Part shown: piece by piece, positions 18,449 through 29,311 of the stretch | Layout of the letters: the number at the start of each line of letters is the position of its first letter | Numbering within the stretch: the first letter of the stretch is position 1 | From: Metabacillus litoralis | GTDB taxonomy: Bacteria; Bacillota; Bacilli; Bacillales; Bacillaceae | Direction of reading: 5' to 3' | NCBI RefSeq assembly: GCF_003667825.1 | Contig: NZ_CP033043.1 | Location: 2,271,001-2,335,000, forward strand | Length of the DNA: 64,000 bases | Translations under genes and position numbers: made by a program | The notes under the pieces: generated by a model | What the model saw: only the letters and a program-made list of their open reading frames with translations | What the model was told of the DNA's origin: nothing | Databases searched by the model: none

Positions 18449-19624
18449 TTATGCATATGAGTGTAAGCCTGCAATAACTAAGTTAACAAAGATCAAGTTA
18501 AACATTATGATCGCAAAACCTACAACTGCAAGCCAAGCTGATTTTTCTCCATGCCATCCTTTTGATAAACGAAGATGCAAATAAGCTGCGTAAAATAACC
18601 ATGTAATAAGAGCCCATACCTCTTTTGGGTCCCACCCCCAGAACCTAGTCCAGGCAATCTGAGCCCAAATCATCGCAAAGATAAGTGCCCCAAGGGTAAA
18701 CACTGGAAACCCAATTGCTACAGATCGATATCCAATTTCATCAACAAGCTCAAGATTCACATTTTTAGTAAATGGTTTAATCATTTGTCCGATGCGTTTT
18801 CGGAATATAAGTCGAATGAATCCATATAGGATTGTACCAACAATAACTGACCAAATAACTGTGTTAAGCTTAACTGCAGAAATGATCGCAGGCATTTCAA
18901 CTAATGGTTCAAACTTTCCATCTGTGACTAGTTCACCCTTATGAGGTCCTACTAATGCCGGTATCGTATAAGTCATAACAGCTTCTTGCTCATTTTTATC
19001 TATCCAGTTAAAATCTGCTTGATAATCAAGACCTCTAAATGTACTTGTTATAATAATGAATCCTAGTGTTACAACAAGGACGTACATAATAGATTCCAAC
19101 CAAAAGGTTTTCTTTGATGCTTTTGTTTGATCAACAACTGTCACAAGGTGAATAATTCCTGCCACAGCACTAATCGCTAAAATTGCTTGCCCTAAAGCAG
19201 CTGTTGTCACATGAATATATAACCAATGACTTTGTAGTGATGGGATTAATGGATTAATATCAGTTGGAAACATACTACCGTATGCAATAATTAATACGAC
19301 AATAGGCAAAGTAAATAAACCTAAAATTGCCACCCTATAAATAAAGAATAAGATAATAAAAGCAAGAACAAGCATCATCCCAAAAGCTGTTGTAAATTCA
19401 AATAAGTTACTAACAGGTGCATGTCCTGATGCAATCCACCTTGTGATGAAGTAGCCTAGTTGTGATAAAAATCCTAAGATGGTTGCTGCAACAGCTGCTA
19501 TCGTCCACTTACTTATTTTATCGGACTTATTTCTTTTATCACGAATCGAGCCACCGAACAAAAAGATAGCGACTAAATAGATAATAAAAGCAACCTCTAA
19601 TAATGTACTACTTAATGCTGCCAC
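18449..19624 (-). CDS. resC: Cytochrome c biogenesis protein ResC (CcsA)
   Basis: Polytopic membrane protein of 391 residues with about eight hydrophobic helices and the tryptophan-rich heme-handling signature [14 protein letters not shown] (about residue 328), typical of CcsA/ResC. With ResB it carries heme across the membrane and attaches it to apocytochrome c (System II). Twenty bases separate it from resB, as in the B. subtilis resABCDE operon. Confidence 0.95.
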   Translation of the reverse strand: MAALSSTLLEVAFIIYLVAIFLFGGSIRDKRNKSDKISKWTIAAVAATILGFLSQLGYFITRWIASGHAPVSNLFEFTTAFGMMLVLAFIILFFIYRVAILGLFTLPIVVLIIAYGSMFPTDINPLIPSLQSHWLYIHVTTAALGQAILAISAVAGIIHLVTVVDQTKASKKTFWLESIMYVLVVTLGFIIITSTFRGLDYQADFNWIDKNEQEAVMTYTIPALVGPHKGELVTDGKFEPLVEMPAIISAVKLNTVIWSVIVGTILYGFIRLIFRKRIGQMIKPFTKNVNLELVDEIGYRSVAIGFPVFTLGALIFAMIWAQIAWTRFWGWDPKEVWALITWLFYAAYLHLRLSKGWHGEKSAWLAVVGFAIIMFNLIFVNLVIAGLHSYA

Positions 19625-19643
19625 AATTTCCCCTCCTTTAACA

Positions 19644-21266
19644 CTATTCTTTTTCCTTCTGATCTTTAGGCATATTCAAAGCTGTATCTTCTACTAGACT
19701 TTTAAGCTCTTTAGATAGACCATACCAATTTTTATTTGTATGACCGGCAACTAAAACTTTGTCATCTTCACGCTTAATCCAGATTCGTCGGTGATTCCAA
19801 TACATCCCTTGAATGACACCGATCATAAAGATCGCTCCGCCAATACCTAGTATCCAAAGTGTTAAATCTTTTCGAACAGTCAGCGCAGTCAAGTCTTTCG
19901 TTTCTATACCTTCAAATTTCATTTTAAATTTATTCTCTCCTGAAGGTTCAATTGTCTGCTGAATTGCTACAAAGCTAGACTCTCCCTCAGGAGTCTCAGG
20001 AGTAAACATTTTGAAAACAAAGGCCGGATTGTCAGGTATTCTCGTTTTCGTTGCAGGAACACCTTCTTCATCAAAATAGAAGTCTGGTAAATAAGTTGAG
20101 ATTTCAACTTTATATCCATTACCTAAATCATATTCTGTTTGAGGATCTAAAAGATCTACTGTGATTTGCCCATAACTCTTTTCTGTTTCTTTATCTATTA
20201 AACTAAATGTCATTTTATTTAGTTCATTTAGTTTATAGTCCACTTGATAAAGAGAAAATGATTCAAATTTCAGCGGCTCATTTACTCTAATTTCTTCTTC
20301 CTTAACTTCTGTTAACTCAGGTGTTGCTCCGTGTACAATTTCCCCTTTTCTTTCATATAATACGACATTTGATTGGAAATTTTTCACTACACTGCCGTCA
20401 CCAACACGTGTTATTGCTTCTTCAAACACTTCACTTTCTTTGTCTTTCTCGTAAACTTCCATTATAAAATCTTTGTTTTCAAGATAGTAACGACCTTCTG
20501 TACCTGGTATAACCGCTGTTTCACCTTCTCTAACCCAAAGAACCTCATCAACATACATTCCTGGAACAAAGCGAAGCATGGCACCAAATAAAAAGAGTAT
20601 CAGCCCACAATGATTCACATAGGGACCCCATCTTGAAAATCGACCTTTTTCGGCTAAGATGTTTCCGTTTTCCACTCGAACACGATAGCGCTTTGAAGTT
20701 AGACGTTTCTTTAGTAATTCTACATCATATTCATTTGTCACTGTGGAAGAATAGAGCCTTTGGCGTTTCATAAATGAAGCATGTCTTGTAACCCCTTGCT
20801 TTTTTAACGCTTTGTATAAAGGAACAAAACGGTCTAAGCTAGCTATTACTAGGGAAATCCCAATTGAAGCTACTAAGATCATATACCACCATGATCCATA
20901 TAAATTGTGAAAACCTAACTCATAATAGAGCTGACCAAGAAAGCCATATTCATCTTTGTAAAACTCACTCGCTGTTACAGACGGCGGGATGTACATCTCC
21001 TGTGGAAACACAGTTCCTAACGCAGAAGCTAGTAAGGTTAAGAAGATTAACCACACGCCTACCTTTACAGAGGAAAAGAAGTTCCAAATTTTATCGACAA
21101 ATGTTTTCTTATATGTTTGAGAGCGTCTTGCAGACCCTTCGTATTTCATATCCAATAGCTTTTTATCTTCTTTTTTCTCTTTTTCTCCTATTGGATTACC
21201 ACAAGATTCACATAATAGAGTTCCTTCCGGATTTGCATGACCACACTCACATGTTACCTTATTCAT
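19644..21266 (-). CDS. resB: Cytochrome c biogenesis protein ResB (Ccs1)
   Basis: Membrane protein of 540 residues, ResB/Ccs1 family. An N-terminal zinc ribbon ([18 protein letters not shown], residues 5-22) precedes transmembrane helices at about 70-90, 125-145 and 210-235, a large extracytoplasmic domain and a final helix at about 475-495. It partners ResC in System II heme delivery and ligation. The order resA-resB-resC with short gaps is conserved. Confidence 0.94.
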   Translation of the reverse strand: MNKVTCECGHANPEGTLLCESCGNPIGEKEKKEDKKLLDMKYEGSARRSQTYKKTFVDKIWNFFSSVKVGVWLIFLTLLASALGTVFPQEMYIPPSVTASEFYKDEYGFLGQLYYELGFHNLYGSWWYMILVASIGISLVIASLDRFVPLYKALKKQGVTRHASFMKRQRLYSSTVTNEYDVELLKKRLTSKRYRVRVENGNILAEKGRFSRWGPYVNHCGLILFLFGAMLRFVPGMYVDEVLWVREGETAVIPGTEGRYYLENKDFIMEVYEKDKESEVFEEAITRVGDGSVVKNFQSNVVLYERKGEIVHGATPELTEVKEEEIRVNEPLKFESFSLYQVDYKLNELNKMTFSLIDKETEKSYGQITVDLLDPQTEYDLGNGYKVEISTYLPDFYFDEEGVPATKTRIPDNPAFVFKMFTPETPEGESSFVAIQQTIEPSGENKFKMKFEGIETKDLTALTVRKDLTLWILGIGGAIFMIGVIQGMYWNHRRIWIKREDDKVLVAGHTNKNWYGLSKELKSLVEDTALNMPKDQKEKE

Positions 21267-21283
21267 GCTGAAAACTCCCCGTT

Positions 21284-21805
21284 TTAAGGTTTTATCTGTT
21301 CCATATAATCTCTAATCATTCTTTCTGTTAACGTTCCTGAGGTAATACCGACCACGATCCCATCAGGATTAATCAAAAAGGTTGTTGGTAATGGTCCTAC
21401 ACCGTATGCGTTTAATACTTGGCGATCTTTGTCAAGTGGGATTGGGAAAGATAGGTCATGTTTATTTACGAAGCTCTGAACAGCAACGTTTGACTCAGCA
21501 ATGTTTACTGCTAGCACCTCTACTCCCTGATCCTTATAATAATCATATTGGTTGTCCATATATGGCATTTCCCGCTCACAAGGCTTGCACCATGTTCCCC
21601 AGAAGTTTAAGAACACTCCTTTTCCTTTGTATTCAGAAAGCTGATGCTCGTTTCCTTCTAAATCTACTAAGACGAAATCAGGAGCTTTTGAACCAACCTT
21701 TACCTTTTCTTTACTAACAAAAAAGTTTGAATATAACGTATATCCTAATGCACCAATTAATAAAATTAATATGATAGAGCGCATAAGTAAACGGTTTTTC
21801 TTCAT
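21284..21805 (-). CDS. resA: Thiol-disulfide oxidoreductase ResA
   Basis: Membrane-anchored thioredoxin-like protein of 173 residues. A signal anchor (about 8-27) is followed by a TlpA/ResA fold with active site WCKPC (about residues 73-77) and a cis-proline segment (GPLPTTFLI). It reduces the CxxCH cysteines of apocytochrome c before heme attachment. First gene of resABC; B. subtilis ResA has CEPC, so the intervening residue differs here. Confidence 0.95.
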   Translation of the reverse strand: MKKNRLLMRSIILILLIGALGYTLYSNFFVSKEKVKVGSKAPDFVLVDLEGNEHQLSEYKGKGVFLNFWGTWCKPCEREMPYMDNQYDYYKDQGVEVLAVNIAESNVAVQSFVNKHDLSFPIPLDKDRQVLNAYGVGPLPTTFLINPDGIVVGITSGTLTERMIRDYMEQIKP

Positions 21806-21899
21806 TTACATACTCCCCTACTATTCCAACATTCTAGGTCATTATATCACTATCCAATTACACGATATGATCAATTTTTTGAAGTTTATGTGAAAATTA

Positions 21900-22631
21900 C
21901 TAAGCGTTTTTTCCGTGTTGTGCGAGAGCTCGAAGCTGTTTTACTTCGTGTGGAGTTAGCTCCCTAGAATCACCTGTTGCAAGTCCACTTAAATTTAAAA
22001 AGGCAAATTTTTCTCTTTTTAGTTTCATTACTTGATGACCAATCGCTTCAAGCATACGTCTTACTTGACGATTACGTCCTTCATGGATTTTTAATTCAAC
22101 AATACTTGTTCCCTTCTTTTTATCAACAGACAATACTTTCACATGTGCAGGTGCCGTTTTCCCATCTTCAAGATGAATACCTCGCTCAAGTTGACGAATC
22201 TTTTCTCTTGTTGGGATCCCTTTAACTTTTGCAACATAAGATTTCTCTACTTCATATTTTGGGTGCATCAATATATTGGCAAATTCGCCATCATTTGTTA
22301 ATAAAAGGACTCCAGATGTATCATAATCCAGTCTCCCAATCGGATAAATTCTCTGTTTAATGTATGGGAAAAAGTCTGTAACAACCTTTCTACCTTTATC
22401 ATCTTTAACAGCTGAAATAACACCTGTTGGTTTGTAAAGAAGTAAATAAACAGGTTCCTCCCGCTCAAGTGGTATACCTTCCACTTCTACTCGGTCTTGA
22501 TCCGTAACTTTAATGCCAAGCTCCTTCACAACTTTCCCGTTTACTTTTACTTTTCCTTCTAAAATTAATTCCTCAGCCTTACGTCTAGAAGCTATACCAG
22601 CGTGAGCAATTACTTTTTGTAAGCGTTCCAT
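21900..22631 (-). CDS. rluB: 23S rRNA pseudouridine synthase RluB
   Basis: Pseudouridine synthase of 243 residues: an N-terminal S4 RNA-binding domain (about 1-60) and an RsuA/RluB catalytic domain with GRLDYDTSG carrying the catalytic Asp (about residue 101). It modifies U2605-equivalent of 23S rRNA. The ATG at 22631 has GAGGTGA six bases upstream; the in-frame GTG nine bases before is part of that site. Upstream of resA as in B. subtilis. Confidence 0.93.
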   Translation of the reverse strand: MERLQKVIAHAGIASRRKAEELILEGKVKVNGKVVKELGIKVTDQDRVEVEGIPLEREEPVYLLLYKPTGVISAVKDDKGRKVVTDFFPYIKQRIYPIGRLDYDTSGVLLLTNDGEFANILMHPKYEVEKSYVAKVKGIPTREKIRQLERGIHLEDGKTAPAHVKVLSVDKKKGTSIVELKIHEGRNRQVRRMLEAIGHQVMKLKREKFAFLNLSGLATGDSRELTPHEVKQLRALAQHGKNA

Positions 22632-22895
22632 CTCTTTCACCTCGATAACATATTACTGCTTTCTATGTATTTTCACAAGTTACGACAATTAGGATGCTCG
22701 TTTTAAGTTATTCTTTATTCCTAAATAAAAAACCTTCGTTAACAATAACAAGCTAAAATAATAGATACATCAGTTTCAAACCTGTTCGACAAAATTTTGC
22801 TTTATCATCATACCATAATTTCTATAGTATGTAGTAATGACTCATTGAATTTCTTATGCATCATCCATAAAAAACTTATCCTTTTTAATAGTATA

Positions 22896-22925
22896 AAAGA
22901 AAAGAACTTGACCTAAGTCAAGTTC
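22896..22925 (-). terminator. Terminator after spmB
   Basis: A perfect 9-bp stem (GAACTTGAC/GTCAAGTTC) followed by a U-rich stretch on the minus strand, just behind the spmB stop. Confidence 0.8.
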
Positions 22926-22935
22926 CAAGTAAATG

Positions 22936-23466
22936 TTATGCAAATAATAATGTGACAATCACAATTGCAGCAATAATACCAACAAGATCTGCAAGCAACC
23001 CTACTTTTAATGCATCTCCCATTTTCCTAATTCCTACTGCTCCAAAATAAACCGTTAAAACATATAATGTCGTGTCGGTACTTCCTTGCATGGTTGCAGC
23101 TAACATTCCGATAAAGGAATCTGGCCCGTATGTTGCAATAATATCGGAAGTTAATCCTAGTGCAGCTGTACCTGATATCGGTCGAATAAATGCTAAAGGC
23201 ACGATTTCAGCAGGTATATTTAATAGTTCCAATGCAGGCTTCATAAAATTCATAAGAAACTCTAATGCACCTGAAGCTCTAAATACGGAAATGGCAACTA
23301 ACATCCCTACAAGGTAAGGTATGATCGAAAAGGAAATAGTAATTCCCTCTTTACCGCCTTCAACAAATGATTCGTACGTAGGCACTTTCTTTAAAGTACC
23401 GTAAATAAGGATAAAACCAATAATAACGGGTATAATCCATAATGAAATGACTCCTATAATCCCCAT
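22936..23466 (-). CDS. spmB: Spore maturation protein SpmB
   Basis: Integral membrane protein of 176 residues with a nucleoside-recognition (Gate) type domain. It acts with SpmA in spore core dehydration; mutants in B. subtilis make spores with lower heat resistance. Six bases separate it from spmA, and the order dacB-spmA-spmB is the sporulation operon of B. subtilis. Confidence 0.93.
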   Translation of the reverse strand: MGIIGVISLWIIPVIIGFILIYGTLKKVPTYESFVEGGKEGITISFSIIPYLVGMLVAISVFRASGALEFLMNFMKPALELLNIPAEIVPLAFIRPISGTAALGLTSDIIATYGPDSFIGMLAATMQGSTDTTLYVLTVYFGAVGIRKMGDALKVGLLADLVGIIAAIVIVTLLFA

Positions 23467-23472
23467 GCTCGA

Positions 23473-24060
23473 TCACCCTTTTCTTTTTCTCCTGTAATAA
23501 AAGAATCGATCTATCATGATTGCCCCGGCAGTTGATAGAAATGTTGCAATTAAAGTTGGCCCTACTATACTGGTTGGTGACGATGAGCCATAGGTCATCA
23601 TAATGGCAATGACTGTAGTTGGAATTAAGGTTAAGCTTGAAGTATTAATTGCTAAAAAGGTTATCATGGAACGACTAGCTTTGTCAGATCCTCCATTTAA
23701 TACTTTTAGCTGTTCCATCGCTTTAATACCAAGCGGTGTGGCCGCATTACCCAGTCCAAAAAGGTTCGCCATCATATTTGAGAGCATATAGCCCATAGCA
23801 GGATGGTCAGGTGGTACTTCTGGAAACAACCTTGTCACAATCGGCTTAAACAAATTACCTAGTTTTTCTAATAATCCAGCTTCTTCAGCAACCTTCATTA
23901 AACCAAGCCAAAATACCAACACACTAATGAATCCAATTGAAATAGTGACTGCCTCTTTTCCACCTTTAAAAATTGCTTCGTTTACTTCATCCATCGTTCC
24001 ATTAAACATGGCAAAAACGATCCCAATAACTGTTAATAACACCCATATTAAATTAACCAT
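23473..24060 (-). CDS. spmA: Spore maturation protein SpmA
   Basis: Membrane protein of 195 residues of the same Gate-domain group, with conserved GLGNAATPLGIKAM. Partner of SpmB in spore core dehydration. Its start overlaps the dacB stop region, indicating coupled translation from the mother-cell dacB transcript. Confidence 0.93.
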   Translation of the reverse strand: MVNLIWVLLTVIGIVFAMFNGTMDEVNEAIFKGGKEAVTISIGFISVLVFWLGLMKVAEEAGLLEKLGNLFKPIVTRLFPEVPPDHPAMGYMLSNMMANLFGLGNAATPLGIKAMEQLKVLNGGSDKASRSMITFLAINTSSLTLIPTTVIAIMMTYGSSSPTSIVGPTLIATFLSTAGAIMIDRFFYYRRKRKG

Positions 24061-25202
24061 TAGCTAACACCTGTTATCGCAAAAAATAGGTTTTTAAAAA
24101 GATCCCAAAATGAGCCTTTAGGTTTTTCGACCTTTCCATTATCAAAATAAATCGGGATGTCAGCTATCTCTCGCTCTTCAACTTTGACAGATAGTTTTCC
24201 TACTACATTCGGCACTTTTTCAAGGTCTTCCCATTCTTCTTGTGGTTTTTGCAATGAAATATTAATTCGAACGTTTTCTTGCTCTTCTTTTGTAAGCGGA
24301 TAAAGTACATCTCGGTTTATAAAGACTTTATCATCATAAAATTCATTTTCTATATCTCTAAGTGTACCTTGATGCTTTAGATTGACTAACTCATAGTTAT
24401 TAAATGCATAGTTATGAAGATTCATATGATCCTTCCAATCATCCGGATCATTTAGTGTTACCACAATAGTATCCATTCCGCCCTTTGATGCAGTTGATAC
24501 CAACGTTCTTTTTGCTCTAACTGTATAACCTGTTTTACCACCTGTACTATATTTATAAAGGCTAGTTAACAATTTATTTTTGTTATGCCATACTCTGTCC
24601 CATTTTTCATTAGGGTTAGGAGCTTTATGAGTTTCTGTTCCAGAAATTTCTTGATACGTCTCATTTTTCATTGCATATTGAGTTAGAATGGCCATATCGT
24701 ATGCTGTTGAATAATGATTTTCATGATCATCAAGTCCATGGGGATTAGCAAATTCAGTATTTGTCATCCCAATTTCCTCTGCTTTTTGGTTCATCATGAC
24801 AACAAACCCCTCTAGACTACCTCCTACATGTTCAGCAATAGCAACTGCTGCATCATTTCCTGAACGTAGCATCAGTCCATAAACTAAATCTTCTAGTTTA
24901 ATTTTTTCACCCTTTTGTAAATATACTGATGACCCCTCAGCTCGAATGGCTTGTTCACTAACTGTAGCCATTTCATTTAGTTTTCCAGACTCTATGGCAA
25001 GAATGGCTGTCATGATTTTTGTAATACTAGCAATACGCATTTTTTTATGTGCTTGCTTTTCATAAAGAATTCTTCCAGATTCCTGCTCTATTAATATGGC
25101 AGTTTGAGCACTAACACCAACAGCAGATGTTTGCTTAGGAACGATTCCCATTAACAAAAAAATGATGATAAAACCTGCTGTCACTTTCTTAATATGCGGC
25201 AT
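24060..25202 (-). CDS. dacB: Sporulation D-alanyl-D-alanine carboxypeptidase DacB (PBP5*)
   Basis: Secreted S11 peptidase of 380 residues that trims peptide stems in spore cortex. After a signal peptide (about 1-26, ending QTSA) come the SxxK motif SITKI, the SGN motif (RSGNDAAVA) and KTG (GGKTGYT), then a C-terminal beta domain. I prefer the ATG at 25202 (MPHIKK..., giving a normal signal peptide) over an in-frame start 48 bases upstream, which would overlap the proposed sigma-E -10. First gene of dacB-spmA-spmB. Confidence 0.93.
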   Translation of the reverse strand: MPHIKKVTAGFIIIFLLMGIVPKQTSAVGVSAQTAILIEQESGRILYEKQAHKKMRIASITKIMTAILAIESGKLNEMATVSEQAIRAEGSSVYLQKGEKIKLEDLVYGLMLRSGNDAAVAIAEHVGGSLEGFVVMMNQKAEEIGMTNTEFANPHGLDDHENHYSTAYDMAILTQYAMKNETYQEISGTETHKAPNPNEKWDRVWHNKNKLLTSLYKYSTGGKTGYTVRAKRTLVSTASKGGMDTIVVTLNDPDDWKDHMNLHNYAFNNYELVNLKHQGTLRDIENEFYDDKVFINRDVLYPLTKEEQENVRINISLQKPQEEWEDLEKVPNVVGKLSVKVEEREIADIPIYFDNGKVEKPKGSFWDLFKNLFFAITGVS

Positions 25203-25239
25203 AATACATCCACGTCCCCTTACTCGTTCGTTTTGTACA

Positions 25240-25268
25240 AGTTTATGCACGTGGACAAAGCTTATGAA
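25240..25268 (-). promoter_or_regulatory. Candidate sigma-E promoter of dacB
   Basis: On the minus strand TTCATAA, 14 bases, CATAAACT. The -10 fits the sigma-E consensus CATACAMT well; the -35 is weaker. The dacB operon is sigma-E controlled in B. subtilis. Confidence 0.4.
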
Positions 25269-25280
25269 TGAAATTTCGGA

Positions 25281-25321
25281 AAAATGAAGGCTTTCACTAA
25301 TTTACAATAGTGAAAGCCTTT
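25281..25321 (-). terminator. Terminator after ypuI
   Basis: AGGCTTTCACTA and TAGTGAAAGCCT form a 12-bp stem, followed by a weak U-rich tail on the minus strand; near-symmetrical A/T runs. Confidence 0.75.
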
Positions 25322-25350
25322 GTTTTTCTTATATCAATAAAAGCTCCATT

Positions 25351-25827
25351 TTAAAAATGAGACTGAACCCCAAAATCTATTTCTTCACGAATTGTTATAA
25401 AATCCTCTTCCAAGGAATGAATAAATCGAACAAATGAGGGAGGGGTTGTTTTTCTAAAAACGATCATGTCTGAGTCAGTATAAGAACAACGACTATTTTC
25501 ATACCAGGTGTCATTTTTGGGATGGAAAAACCTTTCAATGCACTGATAATAAATTTTCTCAAATAGCTGCCTTGCATGAGAGGGTGTTATGATAGAGTTT
25601 CTTATCATTTGACGACATGCATCAAGTGCCTCCTCACAAAAAACTAACAAACCTCTTGCAGCTCTTAATAATTCAAGTAAATATGGTCTTTCCCCCTCAG
25701 CTTCATCTTCTAAAGACCGTATCGTGATTGAATTCATGTAAGTTGTCATTTTTCCAACTACATTTTCTAAAAAGAATGCCACCTTTTCTGTCTCAGCTCT
25801 AACTAATGTGTTGTCCATAGGACACAT
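25351..25827 (-). CDS. ypuI: YpuI family protein (DUF3907)
   Basis: Mostly helical protein of 158 residues, similar in length and position to B. subtilis YpuI (DUF3907), between dacB and scpB. No catalytic motif is seen. Two ATGs are close: 25827 has GGAGGG six bases upstream; 25818 gives an N-terminus MDNTLVRAETEKV that looks more like the family. I use the first for its ribosome site. Function unknown. Confidence 0.75.
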   Translation of the reverse strand: MCPMDNTLVRAETEKVAFFLENVVGKMTTYMNSITIRSLEDEAEGERPYLLELLRAARGLLVFCEEALDACRQMIRNSIITPSHARQLFEKIYYQCIERFFHPKNDTWYENSRCSYTDSDMIVFRKTTPPSFVRFIHSLEEDFITIREEIDFGVQSHF

Positions 25828-25905
25828 CCTCTTCCCTCCCGAGCAATATTATGAAACTGTTTATTTACCTCTTATGTCATCATTAGAATATTATTACTTT
25901 CATAT

Positions 25906-25971
25906 AAAAAAAGACTGCTCAGTTTAAAATATTTTCCCCTTATCTAGGAAAGATATCTCAAACCGGCAGTC
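25906..25971 (-). terminator. Terminator after scpB
   Basis: GACTGC-CGGTTT pairs with AAACTG-A-GCAGTC (one bulged A) across a loop of about 34 bases, followed by seven U on the minus strand. The stop of scpB is just upstream. Confidence 0.65.
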
Positions 25972-25975
25972 AATA

Positions 25976-26572
25976 TTATTTTAATTCTTCTAATGTTTCA
26001 TTAAATTTTTCAAAAAATAAATCTGCTTCTTCTTGTTCAAATGCATCATCTGATTTCTCTGGAAGTGGCGGAAGTTCTTTAATTGATTTGAGACCAAAAT
26101 ACTCTAAAAATTCTTTTGTCGTTCCATAAAGAATTGCTCGTCCAGTTCCTTCAGCTCTTCCTACCTCTTTAATTAAAATCTTGGAAACCAGGGTTTGAAT
26201 AGGTCTTTCTGTTTTCACACCGCGAACTTCCTCTATTTCTGCTCTTGTGATTGGCTGTCGATACGCCACAATAGCTAATGTTTCCAAAGCTGCTTGTGAA
26301 AGTGAAGCATTTCCTGGAGATTCAACTAATTTTTTTAAATATGTTGCATGTTCTTTTTTTGTTGTTAATTGATAATGTCCTGCTACCTCGACAAGCTCTA
26401 TCCCTCGTTTTTTTTGTTTATAACTGTCAGAGAGCTCACTTAAGATATCCATAACTTCTTGTTCTTCGAGCTCCAACACCATTGCCAACTGTTTTAGGGA
26501 AAGACCCTCGTCTCCTGAAGCAAATAATAATGCTTCAACGATTGAATTCCACTCAATCACACCTAAGGCCAT
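25976..26572 (-). CDS. scpB: Segregation and condensation protein ScpB
   Basis: Protein of 198 residues with tandem winged helices, the ScpB kite subunit of the SMC-ScpAB condensin that compacts and segregates the chromosome. Conserved parts include [13 protein letters not shown] and [18 protein letters not shown]. Three bases separate it from scpA. Confidence 0.95.
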   Translation of the reverse strand: MALGVIEWNSIVEALLFASGDEGLSLKQLAMVLELEEQEVMDILSELSDSYKQKKRGIELVEVAGHYQLTTKKEHATYLKKLVESPGNASLSQAALETLAIVAYRQPITRAEIEEVRGVKTERPIQTLVSKILIKEVGRAEGTGRAILYGTTKEFLEYFGLKSIKELPPLPEKSDDAFEQEEADLFFEKFNETLEELK

Positions 26573-26575
26573 GTA

Positions 26576-27319
26576 TTATTCACTCCCCATTATATAAATA
26601 TCTGCAAAATTATTTTCTTGTTCGATTAAAATTAAATGCGATTTCATTAATTCTAATATAGCCAAAAAGGTAACAACTAAATGATCTTTACTGTTTGAAG
26701 GAAACAAATCACTAAAACGGCGTCTACCTGAATGTGTACGCAAATCAGTGAGAATTTCCTCCATCCGTTTCTCAATCGGAATTTCTTGACGGGTTATTTT
26801 TGTTTGTACAGGCTTTTGAATTTTCTTTCTCCGTAGCATCTTTTGAAAAGCCCCTAACATATCATAAATGGTTACATTTAATGAGTCGATTTGCTGCTGT
26901 GAATCTGAAACATATTCACTCAAGTCACTAGGAGCCTTGGTAAAGACTTGGGAGCGACCTTCTTCAAGAGTTCTTAAATCATCTGCAGCCTCTTTATATT
27001 TCCTGTATTCAATTAACCTTCTCATTAATTCATCACGTGGGTCTTCTTCTGGCTCTTCCCCAAATTCATCCTCAAACAGTTCTTCTTCTTGTTTGGGAAG
27101 AAGCATTCTACTCTTAATGGAAAGAAGCGTTGCAGCCATAACTAGATATTCTGACGCAATATCAAGGTGGAGCTCCTGCATCGTGTGAATATAAAGCATA
27201 TATTGTTCCGTAATTTCTGAAACAGGTATATCATATATATCAATTTCTAAGCGATTTATTAAGTGAAGTAACAGATCTAAAGGACCTTCAAAAGCATCAA
27301 TTTTAACATGATATTGCAA
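26576..27319 (-). CDS. scpA: Segregation and condensation protein ScpA
   Basis: Kleisin subunit of 247 residues that bridges the SMC heads. The N-terminal FEGPLDLLLHLI and MLLPK region binds the SMC neck; the central part is acidic (about 80-100) and the C-terminal winged helix binds the SMC cap. Operon partner of scpB. Confidence 0.95.
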   Translation of the reverse strand: MQYHVKIDAFEGPLDLLLHLINRLEIDIYDIPVSEITEQYMLYIHTMQELHLDIASEYLVMAATLLSIKSRMLLPKQEEELFEDEFGEEPEEDPRDELMRRLIEYRKYKEAADDLRTLEEGRSQVFTKAPSDLSEYVSDSQQQIDSLNVTIYDMLGAFQKMLRRKKIQKPVQTKITRQEIPIEKRMEEILTDLRTHSGRRRFSDLFPSNSKDHLVVTFLAILELMKSHLILIEQENNFADIYIMGSE

Positions 27320-27489
27320 ATTCTATCCCACCATTCTTACAACTAGCCACCATATAGTATAGAGCAATTTTTCGACATGTCCAATAGTTATTTCATTCGT
27401 TTCACCATAAGTTGGTAATGAAAACTTAAAATGGACCATTTTTTTCAGTTATTTTGATAAAAATACCCTGTTTCTAGTCATTAGCCCAT

Positions 27490-27516
27490 ACACATCAGCG
27501 GTTTGCTCATATATTA
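27490..27516 (+). promoter_or_regulatory. Candidate sigma-K promoter of the YjcZ-type gene
   Basis: ACAC at 27490-27493 and CATATATTA at 27508-27516 fit the sigma-K pattern AC-N16-CATAnnnTA. It is 36 bases before the ATG of the small gene and fits late mother-cell expression. Confidence 0.45.
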
Positions 27517-27552
27517 CAAGTGTAATAGCTAATCATTAAGGAGGAATCAAAC

Positions 27553-27645
27553 ATGGGTGAAGCAGGTTTTAACTACGGCGGAGGATTCGCGTTAATCGTT
27601 GTATTGTTTATTTTATTAATTATCGTTGGTGCTGCTTGGTTATAA
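27553..27645 (+). CDS. YjcZ/SscA-type sporulation micro-protein
   Basis: A 30-residue protein: a Gly-rich start (GFNYGGGFA) and one hydrophobic helix (FALIVVLFILLIIVGAAWL), ending at the tryptophan-leucine tail. This is the pattern of the YjcZ family of tiny sporulation proteins. GGAGG lies seven bases before the ATG and a terminator follows ten bases after the stop, so it is a complete single-gene unit. The exact role in the spore is unknown. Confidence 0.85.
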   Translation: MGEAGFNYGGGFALIVVLFILLIIVGAAWL

Positions 27646-27655
27646 TAGCAACAAG

Positions 27656-27682
27656 AAAGCTGCTGACAATCAGCAGCTTTTC
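27656..27682 (+). terminator. Terminator of the YjcZ-type gene
   Basis: AAGCTGCTGA and TCAGCAGCTT form a 10-bp stem with a three-base loop followed by T4. Confidence 0.8.
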
Positions 27683-27749
27683 ATCTGTTTTCGTAAAAAT
27701 TTATGGTAAACTACTTACACAAATTAAATATGGCGGAGGTGAAACAACT

Positions 27750-28277
27750 ATGTATGATGCTGCATACATTGATTATCTCATTTATTTTCACTGTGAAAGA
27801 GACTATTTTGAATGTCATGAGGTGTTAGAGGAGCATTGGAAACAGGATCCACCGAAAGAAAGAAAAAAATATTGGGTGGGCTTCATTCAAATTGCTGTTT
27901 GTGCCTATCATCATAGAAGGGGAAATTTTGCAGGGGCTTTAAAAATGATTTCAAATGCAATACATATCCTTGAAAATGATTCATTAAATATCAAGAAATT
28001 AGGCTTACATAGTGAAGAGTTAATTAAGATCCTAAAGAAACGTAAACATGAAATTCTTGATCATAAACCCTATTATAGTTTTAACCTACCTATAAGAGAC
28101 GATAAATTAATGAGTCTTTGCCTAAAGCGTTGTGCCGAGAAAAACCTTAGTTGGGGTGTGGAAAGCGACTTACATGATGAGTTTTTGTTACATAAACATA
28201 CAAAACGTAATCGCACTGATGTTATTAATGAAAGATTACATCAACTAAAGATTCGTAAAAATAATAGATCAAAATGA
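27750..28277 (+). CDS. ypuF: DUF309 family protein YpuF
   Basis: Helical protein of 175 residues with the DUF309 core (YFHCERDYFECHEVLEEHWK...GFIQIAVCAYHHRRGN), resembling B. subtilis YpuF. The clustered Cys/His/Glu residues could bind metal, but this is an inference. The ATG at 27750 has GGAGGTGA eight bases upstream; the longer open frame begins inside the previous gene. Function unknown. It converges with ribT. Confidence 0.82.
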   Translation: MYDAAYIDYLIYFHCERDYFECHEVLEEHWKQDPPKERKKYWVGFIQIAVCAYHHRRGNFAGALKMISNAIHILENDSLNIKKLGLHSEELIKILKKRKHEILDHKPYYSFNLPIRDDKLMSLCLKRCAEKNLSWGVESDLHDEFLLHKHTKRNRTDVINERLHQLKIRKNNRSK

Positions 28278-28312
28278 AGAAGCCGGAAATCTCCATGATT
28301 TCCGGCTTCTTT

Positions 28313-28314
<2 letters not shown>
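28278..28314. terminator. Bidirectional terminator between ypuF and ribT
   Basis: GAAGCCGGAAATC and GATTTCCGGCTTC form a 13-bp stem with five-base loop and T5 after it; it overlaps the ribT stop. Confidence 0.85.
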
Positions 28315-28672
<358 letters not shown>

Positions 28673-28810
28673 TCATTAACGAATTAGCTTCCTTCAAGAA
28701 AGCAAAAGTATTAAATCGATAAAAACAATACATATTTTTCCAATATTTTAAAATTACTTCTCAAAACATTATATACAGTTTTTTATCGATTTTAAACACT
28801 TTTACCAAAA

Positions 28811-29275
28811 TTAATCAAGGGACTTTAACAAATTACCCATTTCAATCGCTGTAACTGCTGCTTCATAACCTTTATTTCCAGCTTTTGTTCCTGCTCTCTC
28901 AATAGCTTGTTCAATCGTCTCTGTTGTTAATACTCCAAAGACAACCGGAACACCTGTAGATAAGGATGCTTGTGAAACACCTTTTGCAGCCTCATTACAA
29001 ACATAATCATAATGTGTTGTAGCTCCTCTAATGACTGTTCCTAATGTAATAACAGCATCGTACTTACCGGATTCAGCTAATTTTTTTGCTACTAGAGGAA
29101 GTTCAAACGCACCAGGTACCCATGCAACAGTTATATCACTTTCCTCTACACCATGTCTTTTTAAACCATCTTCAGCTCCACCTAAAAGCTTCGATGTAAT
29201 AAATTCATTAAATCTTGCTACAACGATTGCTACCTTTAATCCGCTACCAATTAAATGACCTTCAAAAGTATTCAT
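28811..29275 (-). CDS. ribH: 6,7-dimethyl-8-ribityllumazine synthase
   Basis: Enzyme of 154 residues that condenses 5-amino-6-ribitylaminouracil with 3,4-dihydroxy-2-butanone-4-phosphate. Conserved pieces are [28 protein letters not shown] (with catalytic His) and PVVFGVLT. The ATG at 29275 follows GGAGG by seven bases; a TTG five codons earlier overlaps that site. Third gene of ribE-ribBA-ribH-ribT. Confidence 0.96.
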   Translation of the reverse strand: MNTFEGHLIGSGLKVAIVVARFNEFITSKLLGGAEDGLKRHGVEESDITVAWVPGAFELPLVAKKLAESGKYDAVITLGTVIRGATTHYDYVCNEAAKGVSQASLSTGVPVVFGVLTTETIEQAIERAGTKAGNKGYEAAVTAIEMGNLLKSLD

Positions 29276-29311
29276 ATTTAATTCCTCCAATGTAATGTTA
29301 TATAACCTTCT